Made by a program: the position numbers and the translations under genes
Source of the DNA: Paracerasibacillus soli
GTDB taxonomy: Bacteria; Bacillota; Bacilli; Bacillales; Amphibacillaceae
DNA: 64,000 nt
Assembly (NCBI RefSeq): GCF_034006335.1
Contig: NZ_JAWDIQ010000002.1
Strand: one strand, 5' to 3'
Shown: positions 8,403-18,124 of the stretch, piece after piece
Layout of the letters: each line of letters opens with the position of its first letter
Position numbering within the stretch: position 1 is the stretch's first letter
The notes under the pieces: model-generated
What the model saw: the letters and a program-made list of their open reading frames with translations, nothing else
What the model was told of the DNA's origin: nothing
Databases searched by the model: none

Positions 8403-10001
8403 TCAAATCAACCCCAACACTGTACGTGAAATATTCATGGAGTGGTGATAAATTTGTAGGAGCTGATTCACGATATCTAAATATACGGCGCTAATGGCTG
8501 GATTGTATTCCTTTTTATTAATAAGCCGATTAAAATGTTCAAATTTAATATCCTTTTCAAACTGATTCACACTGGATTGGGTTTGAATATTTTTGCGTGC
8601 AAGTTTTAAATCATTGTTTTTAAATGCTAGTAATGACTGTGCATATGCTGCTTCAACATGAATAATGAGTTCTTTTAATTGAAAAACATCTCGTTCACCT
8701 AAGATAATGTTTTTCGTTGAAATCTTTCCAGCCTCTCCTACAAACTGAATAACTGCATCTCCTACATGTTCAATTTCATTTAATATATGAAGTAATTTCA
8801 CCTCTAGATTTGATTGCTCACTTGTCAAATGCCGTTGTCCCAGCTTCAATAAATACTTTTGAATTTGTATATACGATAAATCTATTGTTTGTTCAACTTC
8901 GCGAATGGCTTCCTGCGCATGATTGCCATCGACATAGTCTGATATTTTTTGAATCATATTTTCCTGTGTCATTTCTGCAAGGCGGGTAATTTCTCGTTTA
9001 CTGCTAAAAAGTGCTTCTTCTGGAACTTCTAAAAGTGCATCATCTAAATGTACAGTAAATGATGGGCTTTGCTCCTGTTTTGGGAAGAAACGAGTAAATA
9101 ATCGAGCAATGGCTGGAATAAATGGCAAGAAGGCAATCGCAATGATGATGTTATATAACGTATGGAAATGTGCAATTTGCCTTTCTGTAGTTCCAGGTAG
9201 TGCTGTGACAAGACTAGCGATGAGCGGCAGGCATAACATGATAGCTATCACACCAATTGTTTTAAAGGAAAAGTAAAATAGTGCCACCTTTTTACCTTCG
9301 AGTCGGGATGATAGGCTCGAAATCACGACAGGTATCGTGGATCCGATATTTGCACCAAGAACAAGTGGCAATACTTCTGGTAAAGATAAAACTCCGGATG
9401 TGATAAAAGCGATACCAATCATAATCATTGCTGCGCTACTATGCATCAACGCCGTCAAAAACATTGCTACAAGCAGAAATAAATAAGGTTTATTTGCTAA
9501 TTGAACAAGATAATGTAAGAAAGAATCGTTTTCACTAACTGGCTGAAGGGAAGTAGAAATAAGTCCAATTCCAAAAAATATAAATCCAATACTTAATAAA
9601 ATCATCCCTATAGAATGATACGTGTAACGTTTAATAAATATTAAAAAAATGGCACCTAAAAATATAAATACCGAGGCAAATTGCGCAATATTAAAGGTTA
9701 AAATTTGCACAGTCAAAGTTGTCCCAATAGCAGACCCCAATATAATACCGAAAGCCTGTGATAACGTAATGATTGATCCACTCACTAAGCCGACGATCAA
9801 TATATTTGTAACTGTACTACTTTGTAAGAAAAAAGTTACGACAATCCCACTAACTAATCCCTTCCATCTTGTATTAGTTAACGTCGCTAAATAATGTCGC
9901 ATTCTGGAGGCACCTATTTTTTGAAGACCTTCACTTAATAAATGCGTGCCATATAAAAAGATACCCAATCCCCCGAAGAAGCCTAATATACTCGTTAACA
10001 T
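8403..10001 (-). CDS. Na+/phosphate cotransporter family protein with PhoU-like C-terminal domain
   Basis: Imports inorganic phosphate with sodium. I start at ATG 10001 (AGAGG seven bases upstream); the frame extends to 10094 but without a site. About 532 residues. The membrane half has two inverted cotransporter repeats, each with its signature: FLQSSTVTNILIVGLVSG with ILGSAIGTT, and ALMHSSAAMIMIGIAF with LGANIGST. The C-terminal third (from about residue 340) is helical and PhoU-like. This is the PF02690 architecture of NptA/YjbB-type proteins. The last codon lies next to array A. A PhoU gene is immediately upstream on the same strand. Confidence 0.88.
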   Translation of the reverse strand: MLTSILGFFGGLGIFLYGTHLLSEGLQKIGASRMRHYLATLTNTRWKGLVSGIVVTFFLQSSTVTNILIVGLVSGSIITLSQAFGIILGSAIGTTLTVQILTFNIAQFASVFIFLGAIFLIFIKRYTYHSIGMILLSIGFIFFGIGLISTSLQPVSENDSFLHYLVQLANKPYLFLLVAMFLTALMHSSAAMIMIGIAFITSGVLSLPEVLPLVLGANIGSTIPVVISSLSSRLEGKKVALFYFSFKTIGVIAIMLCLPLIASLVTALPGTTERQIAHFHTLYNIIIAIAFLPFIPAIARLFTRFFPKQEQSPSFTVHLDDALLEVPEEALFSSKREITRLAEMTQENMIQKISDYVDGNHAQEAIREVEQTIDLSYIQIQKYLLKLGQRHLTSEQSNLEVKLLHILNEIEHVGDAVIQFVGEAGKISTKNIILGERDVFQLKELIIHVEAAYAQSLLAFKNNDLKLARKNIQTQSSVNQFEKDIKFEHFNRLINKKEYNPAISAVYLDIVNQLLQIYHHSMNISRTVLGLI

Positions 10002-10283
10002 TTTCATTCCTCTCTCTATCTCGGTGTTTGCATACAGTTTTGCCTTACTAAATCCCAAAAGTCCCATGCTTGAGTGAGTGTAAAAATATGACATTTTACC
10101 TTTTGTAAGATTTCATCTGCCTATGTAGATTACACTTCATGTTGACATAAGCGGGTTCTCCTTGTCTTACTTTTTATGGGGATATCATAATTCACTCATG
10201 CACGTTATTCGCAATGTAAAAACAAGAAGATTCTCCTTATCATTCATATGCACACGTGACACACAGATCTTAATCCCCAAATT

Positions 10284-10919
10284 CTAAATAACCGCAATTA
10301 CCTCTTTATATTTTCGAGCAACATTAACGAGATGGTCTCCAACCCGTTCTAAGAAACGACTAATCATCACCATTTTCACATTACTTTCGGTTATCTTCTC
10401 ATGTTCATTAATTAAATCAACTACATGACTATATGTTTCCTTATTCAAATCGTTTACATTTTTATCATGCGCGATTACCTTTTCTAATTTCACAACATTA
10501 TGTTCTGCAATACCCACCCGTAGCCAGCGCATCATATCCTTTTCATATTCAAAAAACGCCTTAATCATCGGCCGTATATTTTTCGAATCCGTCGTATCAC
10601 ATAATGTAATAATATTAATAAACTGATCTCCGACACGCTCTAACTCACGAATGATCCGACTCATCGCAAACAACCACTTAATTTCCATCGTATCTAAATG
10701 CTCCAATGAAATAATCTCCAATATATATTGCTCAATCTTCTCCTCATTTTTATCAATGTACCGTTCATTTTTTAAAATATCCTCTTTCAACTCGTGAGAA
10801 GACGTCTTTAAATATTCATGATAATAATCCGTTGTCTCAATAAGGTCATCTATAATTTGCAAAACAAGCCGCTTGATTTCACTACGTTTCTCTTCATAAT
10901 AATTTTGGCGAATTAACAT
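10284..10919 (-). CDS. PhoU-family phosphate regulator protein
   Basis: ATG 10919 is preceded by GGAGG at seven bases, so MLIRQNYYEEKR is the start (211 residues). It is a cytosolic all-helical protein with the two three-helix repeats of PhoU. The metal-binding signature appears once in each: ELERVGDQF at about residue 100 and FLERVGDHLVNVA near the end. PhoU proteins tune phosphate uptake and signalling. Here the partner is probably the Na/Pi transporter that follows 280 bp downstream, not a PstSCAB system, which is absent from the window. Confidence 0.8.
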   Translation of the reverse strand: MLIRQNYYEEKRSEIKRLVLQIIDDLIETTDYYHEYLKTSSHELKEDILKNERYIDKNEEKIEQYILEIISLEHLDTMEIKWLFAMSRIIRELERVGDQFINIITLCDTTDSKNIRPMIKAFFEYEKDMMRWLRVGIAEHNVVKLEKVIAHDKNVNDLNKETYSHVVDLINEHEKITESNVKMVMISRFLERVGDHLVNVARKYKEVIAVI

Positions 10920-10994
10920 CGCCTCACCTCCATATCCCATTTATTTTCGATGAAAAGTTCAACATCATATAACCCTTCGGAAATCACAGCTCAT

Positions 10995-11330
10995 GTTGAA
11001 GCTCCCAAAATCGGATTTCGAAGTTATGCCTTTTCATGTTGAAGCTCCCGCCTCCGGTGTTGAAGGTTCGACATTACATGTTGAAACTCCCGGCATCGGT
11101 GTTGAAGTTATGCCATCCCTTGTCGAAGCTCCGCCTCCGGTGTTGAAGGTTCGACATTACATGTTGAAACTCCCGCCTCCGGTGTTGAAGTTATGCCATC
11201 CCTTGTCGAAGTTTCCGCCTTCGGTGTTGAAGGTTCGACATTACATGTTGAAGCTCCCGACATCGGTGTTGATGGTTCACTATTCCATGTTGAAGCTCCC
11301 GACCCCGAGGTTGAAGGTTCGCCAATAAAT
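10995..11330. repeat. 21-bp phased array B (GTTGAAG heptamer)
   Basis: GTTGAAG (complement CTTCAAC) recurs about 16 times at 10995, 11016 (degenerate), 11038, 11059, 11080, 11101, 11122, 11142, 11163 and onward. Spacers alternate between CTCCCGCCTCCGGT-like and GTTCGACATTACAT-like text, giving a 42-bp super-unit. It is markedly more GC-rich than the flanks and lies immediately upstream of the PhoU gene. Long open frames on both strands arise only because 21 is a multiple of three; 20- and 22-bp units break them. Confidence 0.88.
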
Positions 11331-11749
11331 TCTTCGGCCCCATAAGTTAAAGGCCCTCCCTCGCATGAAAAGAAACACCTTTTCCCATCCATACTGAGGA
11401 TTTGCTTATTTATATTTTAAGAAATTTGTTGTTTACGAGATTTTGAATACAAGTAGCTATATACTTTCACATGAACAAATGAATAAAGAAAAGCGCCTCT
11501 TTCCTTACACTTTAATGGCAGAGGGCTTTGAACATTGGCCTTTTCATTTACTTTTCAACAATATATGCGATAGCCTCTTATGAGTTATAAAAGATATTCT
11601 ATGCGCTTCATTTTAAAAACATGCATGATACATTTTACGATGGTAAGTTGTAAGATGACTGTGTGAATTTTATCTTTGTTGTGATGAATAACTGGTGGAC
11701 TAATGATTCATCCTAGAGTTTCGCCTCGTATGTGGGCTAGTTTTTTTGT
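11331..11749. other. Gene-free stretch downstream of the MBL hydrolase gene
   Basis: About 420 bases with degenerate continuation of array B up to about 11350, then AT-rich sequence. I see no convincing gene, RNA or strong terminator. Confidence 0.4.
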
Positions 11750-12743
11750 TTATTCTTCGTCATCTATATCATCTTCGGAATCTACTACTCTTTCACTTTC
11801 TGTTTCTGAAATGACATCAATTTGTTTACCATTGGATACGAGTTTTACGTTACCATCGAATTTCGAAACATATACTTCGCTGCCTTGTGCTTCATAATTT
11901 TCAATAACGGTCAGATCAAATAAGACATTAGTTGGAATAAATGTAATTTGGGGATTTGTTGTTTCTATAAACTTTTTGGAACTTGATGTGCCTAAACCAT
12001 GGTGTGGGGCGACTACGACATCGACGTCTAGCTCCTCACCATACTTTTTTATGAGACTATTTTCTACACCGCTATAAATATCTCCCGTAAATAAAAAGGT
12101 GTTTTCTTTGTAGGTTAGTTTGAAAACCAATGATATATCATTGACAATTCCCGCAGTTAAGTTCGCAAATGCATACGTTTCCGGGGAAGTGCCTTTTGGT
12201 GGATTCAGCACTTCAATTGTAAGATCTTTTTCTATTTCGTACACATCGCCTTCTTCCGCATACTCCACTGTAAAGTCCTTTTCATCAATTAACTTCTTAT
12301 AATCATTGTAAACATTGGATTCATCAAGTGGTAAGTTTACATCAATAATTTTTCCGATTTCTTTCGTTTCAAAAAGTGTGAGGAATCCTCCAATGTGATC
12401 GCTATGCGGATGGGAGGGCATGACATAATCTATCTTTTCAATATTTAGCTCAGTTAAATATTCATCTAATAATGGACCAACAATCGGTTTACCAGCATCA
12501 ACTAGTATCGTTTGTCCCTTTGGTGTTTGAATTAAAATGGATTCTCCTGTTTTTTCAAATCGATCTGGGGGAAGTAAATGAAAAAAATGTATTATCAAAT
12601 CCCCATCACCGTCATTCGCAAATACTGCTTCTGCATTCACCTCACGAACTCCAGCATCCGCTTCGTTTGTACACGAAGCAAGAAAAGGAATGAAAACATA
12701 ATATGATTGCAATAAGAAAAGCCACTCTTCTCGTAACTCGCAA
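11750..12743 (-). CDS. MBL-fold (ComEC C-terminal-like) hydrolase, exported; frameshift in the signal peptide
   Basis: The metallo-beta-lactamase core is clear: ILVDAGKP, the metal motif PSHPHSDHIGG (HxHxDH), FTGDIYSG and APHHGLGTSSS, matching the stand-alone ComEC/Rec2-type MBL proteins. Such enzymes are often secreted and may cleave phosphodiesters or nucleic acids. The start is the interesting part. ATG 12748 is only two bases from GGAGGAG and gives an acidic, poor signal peptide. TTG 12743 has correct spacing and gives a good one (MRVTRRVAFLIAIILC) in another frame, joining the body if one T is removed from the run at 12683-12686. Corrected length is about 330 residues with a lipobox-like LASC. 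The C-terminus is acidic. Confidence 0.78.
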
Positions 12744-12762
12744 ACCATCTCCTCCTTAGATG

Positions 12763-12816
12763 AGGGGTCTGACCCCCATCACAATAATGGGGGTCACAAT
12801 AATGGGGTCAGACCCC
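12763..12816. repeat. GGGGTCTGACCCC palindromic repeat, double hairpin
   Basis: GGGGTCTGACCCC at the left and GGGGTCAGACCCC at the right are inverted copies around nested CCCCCAT/ATGGGGG arms. The right arm supplies the last codons and stop of the GDPD gene at 12808. The same motif recurs at 48135, 55473 and, in variant form, at 21179 and 60668, so it is a dispersed REP-like family that can act as a terminator stem. Confidence 0.8.
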
Positions 12817-13530
12817 TGCAAAAATTTGGGGGTTATTTGAAAATACGCCATCTACTCCTAGTTCTATTAGTTTTTGATATTTCGCTTTATCGTTTACTGT
12901 ATAAGGCAATACCTTCAGACCAAGATGATGAAATTCGTCAATAAACTCCTTATCTGTATATGCAACATGTGGGTGCACACTCGCCAATTGGAGGCCACAA
13001 TGTTTTGCATATTCCCACGGTTTTAAAATACGATAATAAAGCAAGAGTCCAAGTGGCATGTTAGGCACAAGTTGTTGGACCTTTTTTAATGCCAAATGAT
13101 CAAATGAAGAAATAATGACATTATCTAATCGATTATGCTCCTTCAAACAATCCACTAGCTTTCTTTCGATTCCCTCGTAAATGACAGGGATATTTTTAAT
13201 TTCAATATTGATAATTAAATCTGGCGGACATATTGCTAAAACTTCCTCAAATGTTGACAATGTCACTCCCCTAAATTCACTTGAGAACGAGGACCCTATA
13301 TCAATTTGTTTAATTTCCGCCAGTGTATAATCTTTAATAAAACCTGGATATTGCTTATTAAATCGAGCAAGTTTTTGGTCGTGAACAACAACCATATGCC
13401 CATCCTTTGTGAGCTGGACATCCAATTCTATCGCGCTTGCCCGATGTTCTATTGCTTTTTGAAAAGATGGCAACGTATTTTCTGGCGCCTCCGTAAGAGA
13501 GCCCCTATGTGCAAAGTTTAAAATCAACAT
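12808..13530 (-). CDS. Glycerophosphodiester phosphodiesterase, cytosolic (UgpQ-like)
   Basis: 240 residues without signal peptide. GDPD motifs: NFAHRGSLTEAPENTLPSF, AIELDVQLTKDGHMVVVHD, IEIKN, SSFDH and the closing LPYTVND with GVFSNNPQ. It would act on glycerophosphodiesters imported by the Ugp-like transporter encoded upstream. The C-terminus (AGV, then TGA) is read from the GGGGTCTGACCCC repeat, showing that the repeat inserted at or overlaps the end of the gene. It is followed after about 60 bases by the MBL hydrolase, so they may be cotranscribed unless the hairpin stops transcription. Confidence 0.88.
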   Translation of the reverse strand: MLILNFAHRGSLTEAPENTLPSFQKAIEHRASAIELDVQLTKDGHMVVVHDQKLARFNKQYPGFIKDYTLAEIKQIDIGSSFSSEFRGVTLSTFEEVLAICPPDLIINIEIKNIPVIYEGIERKLVDCLKEHNRLDNVIISSFDHLALKKVQQLVPNMPLGLLLYYRILKPWEYAKHCGLQLASVHPHVAYTDKEFIDEFHHLGLKVLPYTVNDKAKYQKLIELGVDGVFSNNPQIFAGV

Positions 13531-13672
13531 TCACCACTCCAATTGATAAATATGTATGTAAAAACTTCATTACCTTCATTCAATCTTAACCTAAAGTATA
13601 GACGGGATCGGTATTTTAAAGATTCATTTCATCAATAAAAAGAACTAGAAATTTCAACGTAAATTAGTACAT

Positions 13673-13945
13673 CTTCTACATCACGCGCGCTTTCTTCTAC
13701 ATTCATTTGCGAATCTTCTACATCACGCGCACTATCTTCTACATCATTTGCAAATCTTCTACATCACGCACGCCTTCTTCTACATTCATTTACGAATCTT
13801 CTACATCCTGCGCACTATCTTCTACATTCATTTGCAAATCTTCTACATCCCAAACGCTTTCTTCTACATTCATTTACGAATCTTCTACATCACGCGCGCG
13901 TTCTTCTACATTCATTTACGAATCTTCTACATCCCAAACGCTAAC
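13673..13945. repeat. 21-bp phased array C (CTTCTAC heptamer)
   Basis: CTTCTACAT at 13673, 13694, 13715, 13736, 13756, 13777 and so on to 13924. Spacers alternate between ATCACGCGCGCTTT-like and ATTCATTTGCGAAT-like text. About 13 units, strongly related to array A. It lies between the GDPD gene start and the ugpB stop. Confidence 0.9.
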
Positions 13946-14021
13946 TTCACCCCGCCTTCCTAGCCTAAAAAAATTTTCCATCACAAGTCTCAGCTACTTC
14001 TACATGCAACGCCTGGATTTT

Positions 14022-14052
14022 AATCAGTGGGGAAGCTTTATCCCCACTGATT
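14022..14052. repeat. CAGTGGGG inverted repeat
   Basis: AATCAGTGGGGA and TCCCCACTGATT form a perfect 12-bp stem with a 7-base loop. There is no U-tract on either strand, so it is not a standard terminator. Related CAGTGGGG/CCCYACTG elements lie at 21031-21067 and 51848-51882, with partial copies near 49453 and 60430. Confidence 0.7.
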
Positions 14053-14155
14053 CGTTCAGTCCCATTTCCCTAGCGTGCACAGGCCCCCCCAACAAACGGA
14101 AGGACACATCTAAGTACTGCCACATTTCCAACCGTCCAGTCTTCAGTCCACTCTC

Positions 14156-15481
14156 CTACTTCAATGCGTTGGTAATTTTCTCTGCCGCTTCATCTAATGC
14201 TTCCTGTGGATCACGGCCTTCATACATCTCACCTAAAGCCGTTTCAATAATTTTCCTTGCTTCAGGCATAATTTCCGTTAACGGGCCAGAAGTCGCCATG
14301 CTTGGTGTTGTGTTTTCCAATTGCTTCACGGCAGTTGTAAACTGCGGATATTCTTCATAAACATCTTTCAAAACTTCCTCATCATATGCTGCAGGTGTAA
14401 TTGGGAAGTATCCAGTAGAAGCTGCCCACTCCGCTTGCACTTCCGCACCTGTCATAAATTTAACAAATTCCCAGGCAGCATCTTGCTCCTCTTCAGGAAC
14501 TTGATTTGTAATCCAAAGTGATGCCCCTACTACGATGACACCTTGTGGATCAACCCCATCAGCTGCTGGCAAGAAGGCTGTTCCGACTTCATGTGGTGAG
14601 TTCTTAATCACCTCTGCAGTATTTGCTGTTGAATCAAAGTACATCGCAACTTGACCGGCAAAAAATGGCCCTCTTGGATCATCCCAACTGCTTCCATAGT
14701 TTGTAAATGTTTCAGCTTTGTTCATTTCATTTAACCATTCAAAAATAGCTAATCCTTCTTTGGAATTCACGAGTGCTTCTGCCGCATCTCCACTACGTCC
14801 GTTGTCATGATCTAAATATAGCGCACCAGAGTTTGCCATTAATTGTTCAAAAAACCAACCGATTGTCGCCATCGTAAATCCGTACTGTCTATTCCCATCC
14901 GAAAGTTTTTCCGCTGCTTCTATCATTTCACTGAAAGAACTAGGCGGATTTTCCGGATCTAAACCAGCATCCTTAAACATGTCTTTATTATAGAACATCA
15001 CAGCATTAGATGTATTAAACGGCATGGAATATAGTTTGTCGTCTATCGAGTAGTAATTTAAAATATTTTCCTCTAATACGGACACATCAAAATCATCTTT
15101 ATCTATAAACTCTTGCATTGGCGTAATAAATCCGCCCTCACTCATATACTTCGTTCCAATTTCAAAAACTTGCACAATTGCGGGTGCCTCTGCTGAATCC
15201 CCAACCGCACGTAGTTTTGTTAAAGAGTCATCGTAACTTCCTTGATAGATTGCTTCTACATGTACAGAATCTGACTGTTCGTTAAATTTATCAACTATTG
15301 CCTGGAGGGCATCCCCGTTATCCCCACTCATCGCATGCCAAAAGGAAATTTCAGTTTTATCAGCATCACCACCGCCTCCTGAACCACCTTTTCCTTCATT
15401 GTCCCCACTTTCATTACTACACGCCGCTAGCAAAAGCGTAAGTGCGAACAAGAGCATCATACCTTTAAAAAGTTTCCTCAT
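14156..15481 (-). CDS. ugpB: ABC transporter substrate-binding lipoprotein, glycerol-3-phosphate type
   Basis: 441 residues. The signal peptide is MRKLFKGMMLLFALTLLLAAC with lipobox LAAC, then a Gly-rich linker and the solute-binding protein fold beginning TEISFWHAMSGDNGDAL. The ISFWHAM start and later MPFNTSNAVMFYNKD, GAGRS-like loop and WAASTGYFPITPAAY are typical of UgpB-like glycerol-3-phosphate/glycerophosphodiester binders. It is the last gene of a ugpA-ugpE-ugpB operon flanked by a cytosolic GDPD, which strengthens the substrate assignment. No ATPase gene is present nearby, so a shared ATPase such as an MsmX/UgpC elsewhere must power it. Confidence 0.85.
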   Translation of the reverse strand: MRKLFKGMMLLFALTLLLAACSNESGDNEGKGGSGGGGDADKTEISFWHAMSGDNGDALQAIVDKFNEQSDSVHVEAIYQGSYDDSLTKLRAVGDSAEAPAIVQVFEIGTKYMSEGGFITPMQEFIDKDDFDVSVLEENILNYYSIDDKLYSMPFNTSNAVMFYNKDMFKDAGLDPENPPSSFSEMIEAAEKLSDGNRQYGFTMATIGWFFEQLMANSGALYLDHDNGRSGDAAEALVNSKEGLAIFEWLNEMNKAETFTNYGSSWDDPRGPFFAGQVAMYFDSTANTAEVIKNSPHEVGTAFLPAADGVDPQGVIVVGASLWITNQVPEEEQDAAWEFVKFMTGAEVQAEWAASTGYFPITPAAYDEEVLKDVYEEYPQFTTAVKQLENTTPSMATSGPLTEIMPEARKIIETALGEMYEGRDPQEALDEAAEKITNALK

Positions 15482-15503
15482 GAAATCTTCTCCCCTTTTT
15501 ATT

Positions 15504-16313
15504 TTATCCTTTAACAGCCCCAGCCGTTAAACCCTCTCGAATATATTTCATTCCTATGAATAATAGGAAGAGAGTCGGTAGCAAAATCGTGACAACTGCT
15601 GCCATTACCATATTCCACGATGAAGAACTCTCATTAGCAATTAACATTTTGAGTCCAATTTGTACAGTCCGAACTGTATCATCATTCGTCACAAGAAGTG
15701 GCCACAAATACTTATTCCACGTTGTTAGAAATCCATAGATGGCGAGTGCACTTAATGATGATTTGGATAACGGCAAAGCAAATCTCAAGTAAAAGCGGAA
15801 CCGCGAACAGCCATCCATCTGTACTGATTCCCATAACTCTTTTGGTATTGTCATAAAATGCTGTCGCAATAAAAAGATGCCAAATGGCAATGCAAAAAAT
15901 GGAAAAGTGAGTCCTTGATATGTATTCACCCAGCCTAAATTTAAGATTGTTAAAAAGTTAGGAATGATTGTTGCTTCCCATGGAATTAACATCGTCGCTA
16001 GAAAAAGGAAGAAAATGAGATTTCGTCCCTTAAACGGAATGAATACAAATGCATAAGCAGATAAACTACATACAACGAGCTGCCCAACCATGACGATGAA
16101 CGACATCCAAAACGTAACAGTTAAAAAGTGAAGGAGCGGTATTCTTTCCATCACATTTTTATATGCATCAAAATTAATCGATGACGGCAACAACTTACCC
16201 GCATATATTTCTTGAGGTGTCATAAAACTAGCTGAAATCGCGTAAAGAAACGGGAAGAAGAGTACAAGTGCTGAAATGAGTAGTAACGTATAGATCAATA
16301 TTTTCCTCATCAT
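15504..16313 (-). CDS. ugpE: ABC transporter permease, UgpE type
   Basis: About 270 residues, six membrane segments, with the EAA loop ELWESVQMDGCSRFRFYLRFALPLSK shortened here to its key part ESVQMDGCSRFRF. ATG 16313 (ATGATGAGG) overlaps the intended ugpA stop. A longer frame up to 16352 only reads back into ugpA. Couples with UgpA and the binding lipoprotein for glycerol-3-phosphate or glycerophosphodiester import. Translational coupling to ugpA is likely from the overlap. Confidence 0.85.
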   Translation of the reverse strand: MMRKILIYTLLLISALVLFFPFLYAISASFMTPQEIYAGKLLPSSINFDAYKNVMERIPLLHFLTVTFWMSFIVMVGQLVVCSLSAYAFVFIPFKGRNLIFFLFLATMLIPWEATIIPNFLTILNLGWVNTYQGLTFPFFALPFGIFLLRQHFMTIPKELWESVQMDGCSRFRFYLRFALPLSKSSLSALAIYGFLTTWNKYLWPLLVTNDDTVRTVQIGLKMLIANESSSSWNMVMAAVVTILLPTLFLLFIGMKYIREGLTAGAVKG

Positions 16314-17223
16314 TGATAATGCACCCTCTTTCTCCCACTCTAAATTGCACAATCGTCACAATCAAAATAATAACAAATAAAATGATCGCTTGTGCACTGG
16401 CAAATCCGAAGTTTCCATAAGAGAAAGCTTGTTGATAAATAGAATAAACAATGATATTTGTTGATCCAGCTGGTCCCCCACCAGTTAAAATATCAATTTG
16501 TCCAAAAGTTTGAAAGGAACCAATGATGGCAATGATTGTTACAAAGAATAACACTGGAGAAATAAGTGGAATCGTAATTTTAAAAAGTTTCGCAAAGTAG
16601 CCTGCACCATCGATGTCTGCGCTCTCATATAACTCTCGTTGGACGTTTTGAATTCCACCAAGTAGAATGATAAAGTTAATACCAAGATGCATCCATACAG
16701 TAGTTGCAGCAATTGATGGTAGTGCCCATTTAGAACTTGTTAACCAATCAACTGCATCAATTCCAAACATATCTAATATATTGTTTAAAACCCCCAAAGA
16801 AGGATGAAATAAGAATAAAAATATTGTAGCCCCAGCAGCAACAGATACACCTAATGTTGAAGCAAAAATAGTTCTAAAAAAGCCAATACCTTTTAATTTT
16901 TCACTAGCAATCACAGCAAGAAAGAGCGCTAAAATAATTTCAACAGGGACAGTGTAGAGTACAAATAAAAGTGTTCCCTTCATACTCTTTTTGAAATCAG
17001 ATGATTGCATGAGCTCTTTGTAATGTCCCCAACCAACAAACTCACCTACTTTACCACCGCCACTTACTTCAAAGAAACTGAAATAAAGTGTTTTGAACAT
17101 CGGATAAAATAGAAAAACCCCTAATAGAATGAGCGCCGGAAACAAATATAACATACCTATCCCAAATAGCTTTCTTTCTCTTTGCTTATGTGACTTTATC
17201 TTCCTAGGATCTCCTAGCAGCAT
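16310..17223 (-). CDS. ugpA: ABC transporter permease, UgpA type (one-base frameshift at the extreme 3' end)
   Basis: ATG 17223 sits six bases after GGGG; a TTG twelve bases upstream is possible. The protein has six membrane segments and the EAA loop ELYESADIDGAGYFAKLF. The uncorrected frame runs on for about 30 meaningless residues into ugpE. Restoring one G near 16326 gives the family-typical ending VGERGVHYQ followed by TGA 16312-16310, which overlaps the ugpE ATG. Corrected length is about 304 residues. First gene of the operon. Confidence 0.83.
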
Positions 17224-17367
17224 ATCTTTCCCCAAAAAATGTTACACCCCTTTAACTAACATAATCATCACATTTGTACGAGTCACCAGCCCCCTTCACA
17301 TGACAAAAGGTTGTTTTATCCCCATTCACTTTCATCATATGACATGCCCTATTAGGATACAACCTAT

Positions 17368-17384
17368 GTAACAGAATCTTTACA
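17368..17384 (+). promoter_or_regulatory. Candidate PhoP (Pho-box) site upstream of ugpA
   Basis: GTAACA and TTTACA stand in direct repeat with five bases between them, close to the Bacillus PhoP pattern TT(A/T/C)ACA-N5-TT(A/T/C)ACA. It is about 150 bp upstream of ugpA, on the non-coding strand. The first half has one mismatch. The phosphate-related neighbourhood supports it, but two hexamers can occur by chance. Confidence 0.25.
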
Positions 17385-17528
17385 TAATTCTTTTCAGCTT
17401 ATTTCGACAAACATTCCCGCTCCCCCATAAACAAATCTAACTTAAGACGTAAAATGAAGCATTTTCAAAAAGCAATGAGGGTTAAGAGGTTAGGGGGTTA
17501 TTAGTTAAATTGAGGTTATCAGCCTTAT

Positions 17529-17745
17529 GTTGAAGATACGCGGATCCATGTTGAAATTCACATTTCTTATGTAGAAGATACGCGAATCCATGTTGAAGTT
17601 CACATTTCTTATGTTGGAGATTCACAAATCCATGTTGAAGTTCACATTTCTTATGTTGAAGATTCGCAAATCCATGTTGAAGATTCGCAAATCCATGTTG
17701 AAGTTCACATTTCTTATGTTAAAGATGCACAAATCCATGTAGTAG
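17529..17745. repeat. 21-bp phased array D (GTTGAAG heptamer), strictly in phase
   Basis: GTTGAAG or a one-base variant starts at 17529, 17550, 17571, 17592, 17613, 17634, 17655, 17676, 17697, 17718 and 17739, eleven steps of exactly 21 bp. Spacers alternate ATACGCGAATCCAT and TTCACATTTCTTAT, with one unit of the first kind repeated. It lies upstream of the ugp operon. Confidence 0.92.
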
Positions 17746-18124
17746 CTCCGGCAATTAACCGCTAATGTTCCCTAATATCCAGTGAAATTTCGCAACCTAG
17801 GACTGTTGTTGAAGTTTGCGGGGCATTCGTGTTGGTGCTTGCTAATCCATGAAAGAGTTTTAACAACTTCTTGAGATCCATTCCCGCTTCCTCCATATTT
17901 ATTGAGGATAATCGGACTTATGTAGGATTTCCGCAAATCCATGTTATCCATTCGCCACATTCCCGTTGACAGATAGGTATGAATTAGAGTCTTTCCTGCC
18001 AATACTAGAACAACAACTACATTTTAAAAGACATGGCATTCTGCAAACTTTAAAAGAAAATGCCGTTACATTAATGCAGATTATTTGTACTCACTATCTG
18101 CTGAGATATTCGTTGGAGGGAATC
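17746..18124. other. Gene-free stretch before the TagF-like gene
   Basis: Contains out-of-phase, degenerate pieces of array D (for example GTTGAAGTTTGCG near 17808 and CGCAAATCCATG near 17932), then plain AT-rich sequence with GGAGGG before the ATG at 18125. Small open frames here look spurious. Confidence 0.45.

Noticed and set aside
14022..14052. Terminator of the ugp operon
   Set aside because: Perfect stem but followed by AAAATCC on the minus strand with no T-run; kept as a repeat only.
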